DNA of 64,000 nucleotides from an uncultured bacterium (GCA_902779645.1 CACZCH010000001.1:175542-239541); one strand, 5' to 3'. Positions 9,801 through 17,801 are shown, counted from the first letter of the stretch. Numbers and translations are program-made. Notes: generated by a model from the sequence alone, not told the origin.

Positions 9801-11166
9801 TTAAAATTTCGTGAATAGGAACAACTTTTTCTTCAGCGGTTGCCAAATCAACATTTTTTGTACTCCAAACTCGCATATCAGAGTATTTTACGTTATATAA
9901 TTCGACACCTCCCTTTACCCAAACTTTTTCAGAGATTCCGGCAGGAACATTAACATCAAAATCTAAATATTTGCCTTTGAATTCAAGCTTAACAGTTGCT
10001 CCTTTTGCATTCGGAATAGGTTTTGTTAAAATTCCGTTATTAATGTATACGTTTCCGTTAATGTTCGGTTCAATAACATCTCCTTTTATGCTTAAATTCC
10101 CGATTACGTCGCCGTAGAATTTATATTTTTTTAATTTATAAGAGTCAATATCTTCCGTTTTAAATACAGGAAGCATATTTATGAAATCTTCGGCTTTCAG
10201 ACGGTTTATATTTATTTTTAGGTTTAAATTTTGATTCAGTTTTGAAAAATAATTTGTGACTTCACCGGAAAAATCAGTATCAATATTTTTTGAATATATC
10301 TTTCCGTTTTTGAGAATAATTGATTTTTTATTTAGTTCAAAGCCTAAAATCAGGTCCAGCTTATCGGGAAATGATATTGTTTTAGCTTCATCTTTTGAGC
10401 GGAATTCTAGGTTTTTGAATTCTGCTTTCAGGTTATTATTTTCTGATTTAAGACTAATTATTCCTCTTGCGCCGATTATATCTTTTGGTATGTAGTTTTT
10501 GAAGAATGCTGTCAAGGCTGACATATCTATATTTGATATATCTGCATTTACAATTGTATTTTTATGAATGTTATTTTTGGGAAGGTATAAATCAATTTTT
10601 GCAGATGCAATTTGCCCTAATGTATTTAAAGCTCCGTCAATATGAAGTTTTAAGAACCGCCTATTGTTTTCATAAAAAATTTGTTTTGCTTTGTATGTAA
10701 ATTGTGTATTATTAACATTGTTTTCAACAGATATCTGTATGTTGTTTAAATCTATGTAATCGCATTTGATTTTTAGTTTATCTAAATCGTCGGGATTAAG
10801 TTCCTCAAGAATTAAATCTTTGTTTAGTTTAGCTTTAATATAAATTTTTGAAGTTTTTAGTTCGTTAATATGAATTCTTCCTGACAGAAGCGGTAAAATT
10901 CTGAGTGTGAGTGATAAATTTTCTGTTTGGTATATATCATGTGTTTTTTTTGATTCAATTTTAAGTTTATCTGCTTTAATTTTAGCAACCGGAATAATAT
11001 TTAAATAAAGTTTGGGATTATCAATTGTAACAATATAATCCGAATTGTACGACAAATTCTCACATATTATAGGTATAGCTTTTACGAAAAACAATTGAAC
11101 TGTTACTATAATAAGTGCAAATATACTTAAAAAAACGACTATATATTTATTAGAAATTTTATCCAT
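6820..11166 (-). CDS. TamB/AsmA-like envelope protein, 1448 aa
   Basis: A very long periplasmic protein anchored by one N-terminal helix (residues about 7-30, IVVFLSIFALIIVTVQLFF). The rest is a chain of beta-rich repeats typical of the AsmA/TamB/YhdP group: alternating short strands such as GDVIGNLSIKGDVIEPNINGNV-like blocks, and recurring phrases of the NGxINGxxxNP type. Proteins of this group form long grooves that carry phospholipids between the inner and outer membranes, or help outer-membrane protein insertion. The C-terminal third (from about 1200, LNGSIMFNVQDGRMPKLGSL) resembles the AsmA C-terminal domain. It supports a Gram-negative double membrane. Family assignment within the group is uncertain. 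It runs in the same direction as the flg operon but is separated from it by 170 bp. Confidence 0.8.
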   Translation of the reverse strand: MDKISNKYIVVFLSIFALIIVTVQLFFVKAIPIICENLSYNSDYIVTIDNPKLYLNIIPVAKIKADKLKIESKKTHDIYQTENLSLTLRILPLLSGRIHINELKTSKIYIKAKLNKDLILEELNPDDLDKLKIKCDYIDLNNIQISVENNVNNTQFTYKAKQIFYENNRRFLKLHIDGALNTLGQIASAKIDLYLPKNNIHKNTIVNADISNIDMSALTAFFKNYIPKDIIGARGIISLKSENNNLKAEFKNLEFRSKDEAKTISFPDKLDLILGFELNKKSIILKNGKIYSKNIDTDFSGEVTNYFSKLNQNLNLKININRLKAEDFINMLPVFKTEDIDSYKLKKYKFYGDVIGNLSIKGDVIEPNINGNVYINNGILTKPIPNAKGATVKLEFKGKYLDFDVNVPAGISEKVWVKGGVELYNVKYSDMRVWSTKNVDLATAEEKVVPIHEILNFVIGPVPIMDIKGKGNIDIIIKGNRKNPHIWGDFNLYNVTTHFYEMPNLILTDADAVLSFNDENAVFNLKKGLINGKTVNIDGNCNLLGKFDFDVKADNQSLSNMYNSIKTSSLVNDIKNMLPELTEIQGLANLKLNVYGSIKDIEDIKFNKNFFTKGSLKLLGNGFEYEGIKLKNTKGIIIFDNTNISLNLNSFIGNSTADIIAQLKDDFVDADISIPKLNLRDIIPNDDKLKKDISDITVKLTLKYKGYVNNIQYDKVDLNGEIIHVSKSNKLKLSNGTVTLKNGKLLIKNLNGFFEDTKSSFNLNLQGNNIVSNPVFNGNLSLKNFELSIINSFSEYEFLPQNIRDLIKTVKFTKGKINLDAKISNNSVNTSTNIGGIEFVYQPLEMPVKVVNGSLYIRKNHLGLNKINIMAEEMPILIDGKINNIFDKQDFDIYINSKPKQEFVDKYINNNKIYPLKLKGDIVYSAKLKGIKDNFNTNIETQLDKNSSIYYMGSTIGDPENGIIININTNVLHQTALKIKEFSYDKIISSQGNRTTRLNMLKAFGGIELAGNDFILRDLRIKTNNPTDARIFNILFKKPNIKQGQFNSDLKINGKLSNPHVIGSFHIVETNIPFLDTVMKDLSLNFKDKTIDLYSKGEVFGNDIKIKGILRNKLTIPYYIENAELDTKVIDLNYITNKLKSVQVSEETALDSLSGFDIKNLQIKNMNIHANEIRLRNLIASNIQAEIALNEKKDFIVNNFKFNVANGTLNGNYTYNLINGRTSVYLNSRNISANDLAVALFNLNNQIYGDLTGNVKLSCNGEDFSKCMETLNGSIMFNVQDGRMPKLGSLEYLLKAGNLLKGGITNITINSVIDILTPLKTGEFSNIYGTMSVKDGHSDNIEIATKGKDLSLFITGDYNFATAQAEMEVLGLLSKKISTMFGPLGNVSLNTLFNVVPGINLEKNSVILDKINKIPGIELSSKAFRKFIAEINGNINGENYVTSFKWIN

Positions 11167-11293
11167 TATTTATATTCTTTATTCTATCAATAATAGAATA
11201 TTTTGTATAGTTGTTAAATAAGGTAATTGTACAAAATGTTTAAAGGCAATGGAATTTATCCGTTCTTGCACACCTGTTAAATTATTCATCAAA
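11167..11293. other. Upstream region of the TamB-like gene
   Basis: An inverted repeat TATTCTA (11180-11186) / TAGAATA (11194-11200) lies just upstream of the TamB-like start and could be an operator. I see no gene here. Confidence 0.3.
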
Positions 11294-11468
11294 ACCCACC
11301 CGCACCCTCCCTAATTAGGGAGGGCTTTGCTCTAAGCTTTACGCTCCTTTTCCTAATAAGGACATTACTGTCTGAGATAATTATATTAAGACCCGACTCA
11401 ATCCTCCCCAGCCGGGGAGGAAGCCTGTTGTTACTGAACGTTAGTGAGGTTTACAACGGCAGGTGGGT
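11294..11468. repeat. MITE-like element with terminal inverted repeats
   Basis: A 175-bp stretch bounded by ACCCACCCGC and GCAGGTGGGT (inverted, 9 of 10 matching). It is far richer in GC than its surroundings and has two internal hairpins: the perfect palindrome at 11305-11324 (CCCTCCCTAATTAGGGAGGG) and CCTCCCC-AGCC-GGGGAGG at 11403-11420. No coding capacity. This is the form of a non-autonomous miniature element or a mobile intergenic repeat; no target-site duplication is obvious. Confidence 0.55.
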
Positions 11469-11510
11469 CACGGTAAAAAAGTGTGTCCGGATAAATATTC
11501 CCCCCCTTCC

Positions 11511-11562
11511 GTAATTTACCCCTGTAATTTACCCCTGTAATTTGCCCCTGTAATTTACCCCC
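11511..11562. repeat. Tandem 13-bp repeat, GTAATTTACCCCT
   Basis: Four 13-bp units start at 11511, 11524, 11537 and 11550, followed by a run of C's and a further TTTACCCCC. On the minus strand this gives at least four G4 tracts separated by 9 bases, a possible G-quadruplex-forming sequence. Confidence 0.7.
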
Positions 11563-11649
11563 CCCCTCCATGTTTTACCCCCACCAATTAATTTTACTGA
11601 TAATTTACAGAAAAATTACACCATCTGTATGAGAGAGAACAAAAATTCC

Positions 11650-11676
11650 TAAAGAAAATTAAAATTCTGCCGTTAT
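11650..11676 (+). promoter_or_regulatory. Candidate sigma-28-type promoter
   Basis: TAAAGAAA, 11 bp, GCCGTTAT; six of eight bases match the FliA consensus in each box, with exact spacing. It ends 22 bp before the ATG at 11699. Weaker than the sites at 23592 and 50638. Confidence 0.45.
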
Positions 11677-11698
11677 AAAGAATGTTAAGGAAATATGC

Positions 11699-12004
11699 AT
11701 GTCACATCAATATAGTACCCCGTATATTACGCTTCCAACGCGTGATGTTTTAATCCCGAATACTTTTAATCCGTCTCAAGCGGTTGAATATATTAATTCA
11801 TACATTGATAAAACAAAGTGTGAAGAATTTTCTGTTGATATTTCGTTTATGAATATTATTGATGCTTGTTACGTTTCGACTATGTGCTCAACTAAGCACT
11901 ATATCAAATATCCTGACGGAAAAATTAATTGGCTCGTATCGTCTGATAAAGTGAAAGAATACTCTAAGGATATGTTTTTGGGTAACAGCGAATATTTTTG
12001 CTAA
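11699..12004 (+). CDS. Hypothetical protein, 101 aa
   Basis: A small soluble protein, not recognised. No signal peptide or membrane span. It has an alternating strand/helix pattern (AVEYINSYIDKTK, then EEFSVDISFMNIIDACYVSTMCSTKHY), which vaguely recalls a compact alpha/beta domain of the STAS kind, but I cannot support that claim. AAGGA precedes the ATG at 11699. Four cysteines are present, one at the C-terminus (EYFC). It lies 44 bp before dxs, but dxs has its own extended -10 promoter in the gap. If the sigma-28-type site upstream is real, it belongs to the motility regulon. Confidence 0.7.
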   Translation: MSHQYSTPYITLPTRDVLIPNTFNPSQAVEYINSYIDKTKCEEFSVDISFMNIIDACYVSTMCSTKHYIKYPDGKINWLVSSDKVKEYSKDMFLGNSEYFC

Positions 12005-12013
12005 ACTTTCTTA

Positions 12014-12022
12014 TGGTATAAT
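12014..12022 (+). promoter_or_regulatory. Extended -10 promoter of dxs
   Basis: TGG-TATAAT (TGnTATAAT) with no good -35 box, 26 bp before the dxs ATG. Typical of a housekeeping sigma-70 extended -10 promoter. Confidence 0.6.
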
Positions 12023-12048
12023 ATATTATACTAAAGAAAGGAGTTTAT

Positions 12049-13815
12049 ATGCCAGAAACGACTGTAAGAGTTTTAGACAAGGTTAATTCACCTGATGATT
12101 TAAAAAAGTTAGATATAAAAGAAATGTATGAGCTTTCGAATGAAATGAGAGAGCTTATTATAAAAAAAGTTAATACCACAGGCGGTCACTTCGGTCCGAA
12201 TTTGGGCATAGTGGAAACGACAATCGCGCTTCATTATGTATTTAATTCACCTGTTGATAAATTCGTGTTTGATGTTTCTCATCAGTGCTATCCGCATAAA
12301 ATGATAACAGGAAGAAAAGAAGGATTCTTAAATCCTGAAAGTTATCTTAAGTACACAGGATATACTGCTCCCGAAGAAACTGACCATGATTTGTTTAAAA
12401 TCGGTCATACATCGACTTCAATAAGTTTAGCGACAGGACTTGCAAAAGGACGAGACCTATTAGGCGGAAGAGAAAATATTATTGCACTAATCGGAGACGG
12501 TTCTCTAACAGGAGGAGAAGCTCTTGAGGGTTTAAATAATGCGGCTGTTTTAGGAAGTAACATTATAATAATTGTAAATGATAACGACATGTCTATTGCG
12601 GAAAATCAGGGCGGTATCTGCAATATGCTTACCGAACTAAGAGAAAATAACGGTGAAGTTGAAAACAATTTCTTTAAATCGCTTGGTTTTGAGTATCATT
12701 ATATCTCTGACGGTCATAATCTTGAAAAACTTATTGAAACTTTCTCGGAAGTTAAAGACACAGACCATCCTGTATTAATCCACATACATACAATTAAAGG
12801 TAAAGGATTTGAGCCGGCAGTAGTGAATAAAGAATCGTTCCACTGGATTCTGCCAAATACATTAGACCATCTGAATGACGAACCAAGCGAACAAGGTGAA
12901 AGCTATGAATCTTTAACAAAAGATTATATACTTTCAAAAGCAAATGCAGGTGAACCGATTGTAGCAATGAATGCTGCAACTCCCGGAGTATTCGGGTGGA
13001 ATAAAGAATTCAGAAACAAATTAGGCTCGCACTATATTGATGTAGGTATAGCAGAACAACAAGCAACAGGTATGGCATCAGGAATCGCAAAAAGAGGCGG
13101 GAAACCTATTTTGGCGTTTATGAGCTCTTTTGTTCAAAGAACGTACGACCAGTTATCACAAGATATGGCACTCAACAATGCTCCCGTAACAATGCTAATA
13201 TTCTGGGGCGGAATATCAAATGCTGATGCAACACATCTTTGCACTTTTGATATACCTCTTATCAGCAATATACCTAACATTGTTTACCTTGCGCCGACCT
13301 GCAAAGAAGAATATTTGAGAATGCTTGATTGGTCGTATAATCAGAATGAGCATCCTGTCGCAATAAGAGTACCTTTTGAACTCACAACTTCGGGAGTTGA
13401 GGATAAAACGGACTATTCTATTCTTAATAAGTATCAAATGGTTGAGAAGGGAGAAAAAGTCGGAATTATTGCACTGGGTTCATTCTTCAGAAAAGGGAAA
13501 GAGGTTAAAGAACTGTTGAAAAAAGAATGCGGTATTAACGCTACTCTTATTAATCCTCGCTTTATTACAGGTATTGATAAAGATATGCTTGAGGATTTAA
13601 AATCAAATCACTCAGTTATAGTAACTCTTGAGGATGGAGAACTTGACGGCGGATTCGGAGAAAAAATTACAAGATTCTACGGCGGTTCATCAATAAAAGT
13701 TCTAAACTTCGGTTCTCACAAAGAATTCACGGACAGAACTCCGATAGAAGAATTGTATCAAAGATACCATTTAACAAATGAATTGATAGTACAAGATATC
13801 AAAAATGTTTTGTAA
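12049..13815 (+). CDS. dxs: 1-deoxy-D-xylulose-5-phosphate synthase (DXS)
   Basis: A thiamine diphosphate enzyme that condenses pyruvate and glyceraldehyde 3-phosphate, the first step of the MEP isoprenoid route; the product also feeds thiamine and pyridoxal synthesis. At 588 aa it is shorter than the usual ~620. Conserved DXS features: TGGHFGPNLGIVETTIALHY, a changed DVSHQ in place of DVGHQ, GHTSTSIS, the GDGSLTGGEALEGLNNA cofactor-binding motif ending in NDND, and the catalytic-Glu region VGIAEQQATGMASG. The C-terminal transketolase domain includes VTLEDGELDGGFGEKI. The segment after YPHKMITGR departs from canonical DXS, so this may be the divergent second type of DXS seen in several anaerobes. 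Preceded by AAAGGAG. Monocistronic by context. Confidence 0.88.
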   Translation: MPETTVRVLDKVNSPDDLKKLDIKEMYELSNEMRELIIKKVNTTGGHFGPNLGIVETTIALHYVFNSPVDKFVFDVSHQCYPHKMITGRKEGFLNPESYLKYTGYTAPEETDHDLFKIGHTSTSISLATGLAKGRDLLGGRENIIALIGDGSLTGGEALEGLNNAAVLGSNIIIIVNDNDMSIAENQGGICNMLTELRENNGEVENNFFKSLGFEYHYISDGHNLEKLIETFSEVKDTDHPVLIHIHTIKGKGFEPAVVNKESFHWILPNTLDHLNDEPSEQGESYESLTKDYILSKANAGEPIVAMNAATPGVFGWNKEFRNKLGSHYIDVGIAEQQATGMASGIAKRGGKPILAFMSSFVQRTYDQLSQDMALNNAPVTMLIFWGGISNADATHLCTFDIPLISNIPNIVYLAPTCKEEYLRMLDWSYNQNEHPVAIRVPFELTTSGVEDKTDYSILNKYQMVEKGEKVGIIALGSFFRKGKEVKELLKKECGINATLINPRFITGIDKDMLEDLKSNHSVIVTLEDGELDGGFGEKITRFYGGSSIKVLNFGSHKEFTDRTPIEELYQRYHLTNELIVQDIKNVL

Positions 13816-13855
13816 ACTATAAAAGTTTTTATATAACAGTTACCAAAATATGGTT

Positions 13856-13874
13856 GTCATTCTTCTTGAATGAC
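13856..13874. terminator. Hairpin after dxs
   Basis: GTCATTC-ttctt-GAATGAC, a perfect 7-bp stem 41 bp after the dxs stop. No T-run follows, so it may be a weak terminator or RNA-stabilising hairpin. The rest of the 187-bp gap is AT-rich with nothing else visible. Confidence 0.4.
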
Positions 13875-14002
13875 GACTCTGCATATAACTGTTCTTATTG
13901 AGAATCTTTACATTTGTTTATATTCAAGATTAAAAATATAAAATTTTATATTTGTTCATGTTAATATTTAGTCAAATCCAGCTTGATTAAGGAGTACGTA
14001 TC

Positions 14003-15292
14003 GTGAAAAGAAATATAATAGCAGCCGTTCTGGCATTGTTTATATGCGCAAATCTGTGTGTTTATGCTGAAAACAGTATTGATGAAGCAAGAGCATACTC
14101 AAATCAAGCTTCAAATAAATTTATGAAAAAAGACATTCAAGGCGCTTTATCAAGTCTTGACGAAGCTGTAAAACTTACTCCTAACAATCCGCAATTATAC
14201 CTAAACCGCGGGTTTGTTAAACATTTTATTCACGATTATAATGGCGCAATGGAGGATTATAATCAAGCTCTAAAGATATCACCGAAATTCGCTTATGCAT
14301 ACAATAACAGAGGGGTTCTTAAAGTTTCACTTAATGATATTCAAGGTGCAATGGAGGATTATGCATCTGCGCTAAGTATTAACCCGAGATATGCGGATGT
14401 CTACTATAACAGGGGAAATCTTAAATATATGACAGATGACCTCAAAGGAGCGCTCGCAGACTATGATAAAGCAATAGAATACAACCCGAAAGATTCCGAA
14501 GCATACAACAACAGAGGTGTAGTAAAAAAACGCCTTGACTTAAATGTCGGAGCTCTCAGCGACTATTCTCAAGCAATCGCGCTTAATCCTAAAGACAGCA
14601 TAGCTTATGCCAACAGAGGAAGATTAAAAAAACTGTATTTTGATAACGAAGGTTCAGCAATAGATTTGAACCAAGCCGTTGCACTTGCAGAAACTCAACC
14701 TTTTATTAAAAACGTTAAACCTTTACTTTCATCTCAGCACTACATAGCAGCAATACCTTCAGTGCCGAGTTTTGCTTATGATATTACCGAATCTGCAAAT
14801 TCCAAGCTGGCTATGAATACAGCTCATGATGTTCATAAAATACAAAAACAAGAAGAAATACCTTTCCAAAAAATGATTGAACCAAAAACTGTTCAACAGG
14901 CAAAAAATGTTAAAACAGTTTCTAATAAAACTCAGTCAGGTTCAACTGTACTAAGCGCAGGAGTCGGTAAAGTTGTCACACCGGAAGTTCCTGATATTAG
15001 AACAACCGCTGTTACAAATAAGGCTACAACAAACGTAAAACTGGCCGAAAGTTACTATATTCGAGGATTGCAAAAATGTATTCTAAGAGACTTGCAAGGC
15101 GCAATTTCTGATTTAGATAAAGCTATCACAAATAACTCAAAATACGCAGATGCTTACTTCTACCGTGCTGCAATCAAAAAAGAACTGGGTGATATAGACG
15201 GATTCCGCAAAGATTATTCAACCGCTATTCAAATAAAACCGTCTCTACAAACATACAATGATAATGATGCTTTAAGTTTGATAAACGGGTAA
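14003..15292 (+). CDS. Secreted/periplasmic TPR-repeat protein
   Basis: A 429-aa protein with a cleavable signal peptide (MKRNIIAAVLALFICANLCVYAENS). At least six consecutive TPR units at residues about 27-220 carry the pattern AYxNRGxxK...GAxxDYxxAI, and two more lie at the C-terminus (about 350-420: YIRGLQKCILRDLQGAISDLDKAI). Between them is a low-complexity linker rich in Lys, Val and Thr. TPR arrays bind other proteins; no enzyme motif is present. It starts with GTG at 14003, supported by AAGGAG 8 bp upstream. No operon partner. Confidence 0.88.
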   Translation: MKRNIIAAVLALFICANLCVYAENSIDEARAYSNQASNKFMKKDIQGALSSLDEAVKLTPNNPQLYLNRGFVKHFIHDYNGAMEDYNQALKISPKFAYAYNNRGVLKVSLNDIQGAMEDYASALSINPRYADVYYNRGNLKYMTDDLKGALADYDKAIEYNPKDSEAYNNRGVVKKRLDLNVGALSDYSQAIALNPKDSIAYANRGRLKKLYFDNEGSAIDLNQAVALAETQPFIKNVKPLLSSQHYIAAIPSVPSFAYDITESANSKLAMNTAHDVHKIQKQEEIPFQKMIEPKTVQQAKNVKTVSNKTQSGSTVLSAGVGKVVTPEVPDIRTTAVTNKATTNVKLAESYYIRGLQKCILRDLQGAISDLDKAITNNSKYADAYFYRAAIKKELGDIDGFRKDYSTAIQIKPSLQTYNDNDALSLING

Positions 15293-15367
15293 ATATTTTT
15301 TCTTTTAATAAATAGTATATACAGTTTTAAGTTGTGTAACAATTTTATTAAAAAATCAACCAAAAAA

Positions 15368-15403
15368 GGCAATTTCTTAAAACAAAATTACTTTATATAT
15401 ATG
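15368..15403 (+). promoter_or_regulatory. Recurrent GGCAATTTC-N11-AT-box motif before a non-coding unit
   Basis: GGCAATTTC (15368-15376), 11 bp, TTACTTTA, then TATATATG. One of the best copies of the motif. No gene with a usable start follows before the terminator at 15516. Confidence 0.6.
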
Positions 15404-15404
15404 T

Positions 15405-15549
15405 AAGGCGTAAGTCAAAACAATAAAAACAAGAAAGTAAAAGCGTAAATAATCGTTTATACTTAAACAAAAATTTATCTTATACTCTCTCTTAATATCC
15501 TCGTGTTTATTTAATGTTGCTAATTTTTCCATTAGCAACTTTTTATTTT
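15405..15549 (+). ncRNA. Candidate small RNA, about 145 nt
   Basis: The stretch lies between the motif promoter ending at 15403 and a strong intrinsic terminator (15516-15549). It has no ATG with a ribosome site; the single ATG lies just before the terminator stem. The 5' part is purine-rich and A-rich. Transcript ends are inferred from the promoter and terminator. A second unit of the same design is at 40280. Function unknown. Confidence 0.5.
15516..15549 (+). terminator. Strong intrinsic terminator
   Basis: GTTGCTAAT-ttttcc-ATTAGCAAC, a perfect 9-bp stem, followed by TTTTTATTTT. Confidence 0.85.
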
Positions 15550-15605
15550 GTATATACGGACAAACTTGTCATACTGAGCCAAGCATTAATTTAAGGAGAA
15601 GTATC

Positions 15606-15797
15606 ATAAGATTCATCGGCATAAATGATTCCCGTCTCAGAAAGACATTTTATATTTTGATACTTATTCTTGTTTTTATATTGTTTTTTATTTACACTTG
15701 TAATGTATGTGAAAGCTGTCACACTTTTGAGGAGTATGAATTATGTATAATGTTGCAATTATTGGTGCAGGACCGGCAGGGATTTTTTCGGCTTTAG
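15606..15797 (+). CDS. Possible 63-aa membrane peptide with ATA start
   Basis: A reading frame with a good AAGGAGAAG at 15593-15601 but an ATA, not ATG/GTG/TTG, at the right spacing. The product would have one strong membrane helix (TFYILILILVFILFFIY) followed by NVCESCHTFEEYE, and would overlap the start of the flavoprotein gene by 55 bp. The hydrophobic stretch and the ribosome site are suggestive, but initiation at ATA is rare; a mutated start or a chance frame is equally possible. Confidence 0.25.
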   Translation: MRFIGINDSRLRKTFYILILILVFILFFIYTCNVCESCHTFEEYELCIMLQLLVQDRQGFFRL

Positions 15798-17119
15798 AGA
15801 TAGTAAAACTCAAGCCCGATTGGAAAGTTGTCTTAATCGAAAAAGGGCAAAAAATTGAAAAAAGAAAATGTCCGATTAGAGAAGGCTCACCTAAATGTGT
15901 TAATTGCAAACGATGCGGACTCCTTTGCGGGTGGGGCGGAGCAGGTGCTTTTTCCGACGGAAAATTGACTTTAACCCCTGATGTGGGCGGTCACCTCGTC
16001 GATTATATGCCCAGAAAAAAAGTTGAAGAATTAATCAAATATGCAGACGACATGTACCTCGAACACGGTGCAACAGATGAAGTTTTCGGTACTGATATGG
16101 AAGTGTTTAGAGAAATTGAACGACAAGCGGTTCTTGCGGAACTTAAACTTGTTCATTCTCCTGTCCGTCACCTCGGTACAGAAAGAAGCCTTGATGTGCT
16201 CAAGCACATGCAAGACTATTTGGATGAAAGAATTACAATACTGAATAATGTTCGTGCCGAAAGCCTTATTGTCGAATGCGAACAGGTTAAAGGTATCGTG
16301 CTTGATAACGGAGACACTATAAAAGCGGAATATACAATTATAGCTCCGGGCAGAGAAGGTGCGGATTGGCTTACGCATGAATTTGCAAAAAATAAAATCG
16401 GTATGGTTAATAACGCAGTTGATGTTGGTGTTCGTGTAGAACTTCCCGCTCCTGTTTTTGCACCTTTAACCGATAAATTATACGAATCAAAACTTGTGTA
16501 CAATTCACCAACTTTCGGGGATGAAGTTCGTACATTCTGTATGAACCCGAACGGAGAAGTCGTACAGGAAAACTATAACGGAATAGCTACCGTTAACGGT
16601 CACAGCTATGCTAACATAAAAACAAACAATACTAACTTTGCACTTCTCGTAAGCAAAAAATTCACTGAACCGTTCAAAGAACCTATCGCTTACGGTCAGC
16701 ATATCGCAAGTCTTGCGAACATGCTTGCAGGCGGTATTCTTGTACAAAGATTCGGCGACCTGCTTGACGGCAGACGCTCTACTCCCGACAGAATCCGTTC
16801 AAGTATTATTACTCCGACACTTACTTGTGCAACTCCCGGAGACTTAAGCCTTGTTATCCCGTATCGTCAGATGAAGAGTATTATAGAAATGCTGTTTGCT
16901 CTCGATAAAATTGCCCCAGGAACAGCTTCAAGATATACACTTTTGTACGGTATAGAAGTTAAATTCTACTCGGCTCGTGTCAAACTCACAAACGAACTTG
17001 AAACAGAAGGAGTTAAAAACCTGTTTACAATCGGAGACGGTGCAGGTGTAACAAGAGGACTCATCCAAGCATCAGCATCAGGCGTCTACGTCGCTCAAAC
17101 TATCTGCGCGAGAGGTTAG
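15743..17119 (+). CDS. FAD-dependent dehydrogenase, COG2509 type
   Basis: A 458-aa flavoprotein. The N-terminus holds the dinucleotide-binding motif GAGPAGIFSALE, followed by a Cys-rich segment CPIREGSPKCVNCKRCGLLC and GWGGAGAFSDGKL that marks the uncharacterised COG2509 family. The C-terminus has the FAD-closing motif LFTIGDGAGVTRGLIQASASG. The family is thought to reduce or oxidise a small substrate, but the reaction is unknown. The start at 15743 has GAGGAG upstream. No operon partner downstream; a foldback repeat region follows. Confidence 0.88.
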   Translation: MYNVAIIGAGPAGIFSALEIVKLKPDWKVVLIEKGQKIEKRKCPIREGSPKCVNCKRCGLLCGWGGAGAFSDGKLTLTPDVGGHLVDYMPRKKVEELIKYADDMYLEHGATDEVFGTDMEVFREIERQAVLAELKLVHSPVRHLGTERSLDVLKHMQDYLDERITILNNVRAESLIVECEQVKGIVLDNGDTIKAEYTIIAPGREGADWLTHEFAKNKIGMVNNAVDVGVRVELPAPVFAPLTDKLYESKLVYNSPTFGDEVRTFCMNPNGEVVQENYNGIATVNGHSYANIKTNNTNFALLVSKKFTEPFKEPIAYGQHIASLANMLAGGILVQRFGDLLDGRRSTPDRIRSSIITPTLTCATPGDLSLVIPYRQMKSIIEMLFALDKIAPGTASRYTLLYGIEVKFYSARVKLTNELETEGVKNLFTIGDGAGVTRGLIQASASGVYVAQTICARG

Positions 17120-17137
17120 AAGTAAGGTATAAAGGTT

Positions 17138-17159
17138 CTTCTTTTTTGAAAAAAAGAAG
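17138..17159 (+). terminator. Hairpin after the COG2509 gene
   Basis: CTTCTTTTTT facing AAAAAAGAAG, 19 bp after the stop. The stem is AT-rich but perfect; it would work in either direction. Confidence 0.5.
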
Positions 17160-17164
17160 CAAAA

Positions 17165-17297
17165 GCGGATTTTGGCAAGGCTGAAGTGAGCTTGAGCGAA
17201 CGTAACGCCGTCCTTGTGAAACCGTTATAATGAGTGACTTTTTGTGCAAGCAAAAATAAACGAATGTAAACGGTTGAACTGCCAATAATCCAAGACG
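17165..17297. repeat. Foldback repeat, copy 1
   Basis: Outer arms GCGGATTTTGGCA and TGCCAATAATCCAAGACG; an inner hairpin around CTTTTTGTGCAAGCAAAAA; and the spacer GGCTGAAGTGAGCTTGAGCG that is shared with copy 3 at 40402. No coding capacity. Confidence 0.55.
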
Positions 17298-17422
17298 ACT
17301 TTTCGTATATAGTAACGGCTTCTTGAACAACATTGTAAGTTGGTTGAACAATAGCGCACGTCCGCCTATTGGTTAATTTAGTAAAGGGTTGATATAAGTT
17401 TTAGTATAGATTTTAGCTTTAG

Positions 17423-17443
17423 CGGTGGTGCAAATGCACCGCC
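17423..17443. terminator. GC-rich hairpin in the intergenic region
   Basis: GCGGTGGTGCAAATGCACCGC folds into a stem, followed on the plus strand by a T-rich stretch (TTATTTACGTTTATTTTTTTT). It could end transcripts from the plus strand. The surrounding 17300-17570 holds nothing else I can identify. Confidence 0.4.
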
Positions 17444-17573
17444 TTATTTACGTTTATTTTTTTTAATAAAATTATTTCTATAAATTAAACAGACATAAAA
17501 TGGTACAAACAATAATTTGTTTGTGCCACATTAATACATTTTTAATGCAATAATCTTGTGTTCTGTTCAAGAG

Positions 17574-17705
17574 GCGGATTTTGCGTAGAGTGACGACGAA
17601 CGATAGTGAGTCTAACTCGAAATAGCACGAAGTTGAGTGAACGACAGTTTTGCGTAAGCAAAATATAGTGAACGACTACGAAGTGTGAAGCAAAATCCAA
17701 GACGC
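17574..17705. repeat. Foldback repeat, copy 2
   Basis: Outer arms GCGGATTTTGC and GCAAAATCCAAGACGC; inner hairpin TTTTGC-gtaa-GCAAAA; spacer elements CGAAGTTGAGTGAACGAC and CGAAGTGTGAAGCAAAATCC, the latter nearly identical to copy 3. Confidence 0.6.
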
Positions 17706-17769
17706 GGGGCGTACAAGTTTTAAACAATCGTACCTTTTATTCTTCCCGCCGACGTAAAGCCAAAAGGTT

Positions 17770-17798
17770 TTTGGTTCTTTTTGCCCAAAAAGAACAAC
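17770..17798 (-). terminator. Hairpin after the aminotransferase gene
   Basis: GTTCTTTTTG-cc-CAAAAAGAAC, a perfect 10-bp stem just beyond the stop of the minus-strand aminotransferase gene. It could end that transcript. Confidence 0.45.
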
Positions 17799-17801
17799 CC
17801 T

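Noticed and set aside
11511-11562. CRISPR array
   Set aside because: The repeats are 13 bp, directly adjacent, without spacers.
12049-13815. Transketolase instead of DXS
   Set aside because: The TGGHFGPNLGIVE, GDGSLTGGEALEGLNNA and GHTSTSIS segments are specific to the DXS family.
17165-17705. Insertion-sequence ends or a transposase remnant in the 17.1-17.7 kb repeats
   Set aside because: No transposase coding region and no target duplication; the hairpin layout is better explained as foldback repeats.
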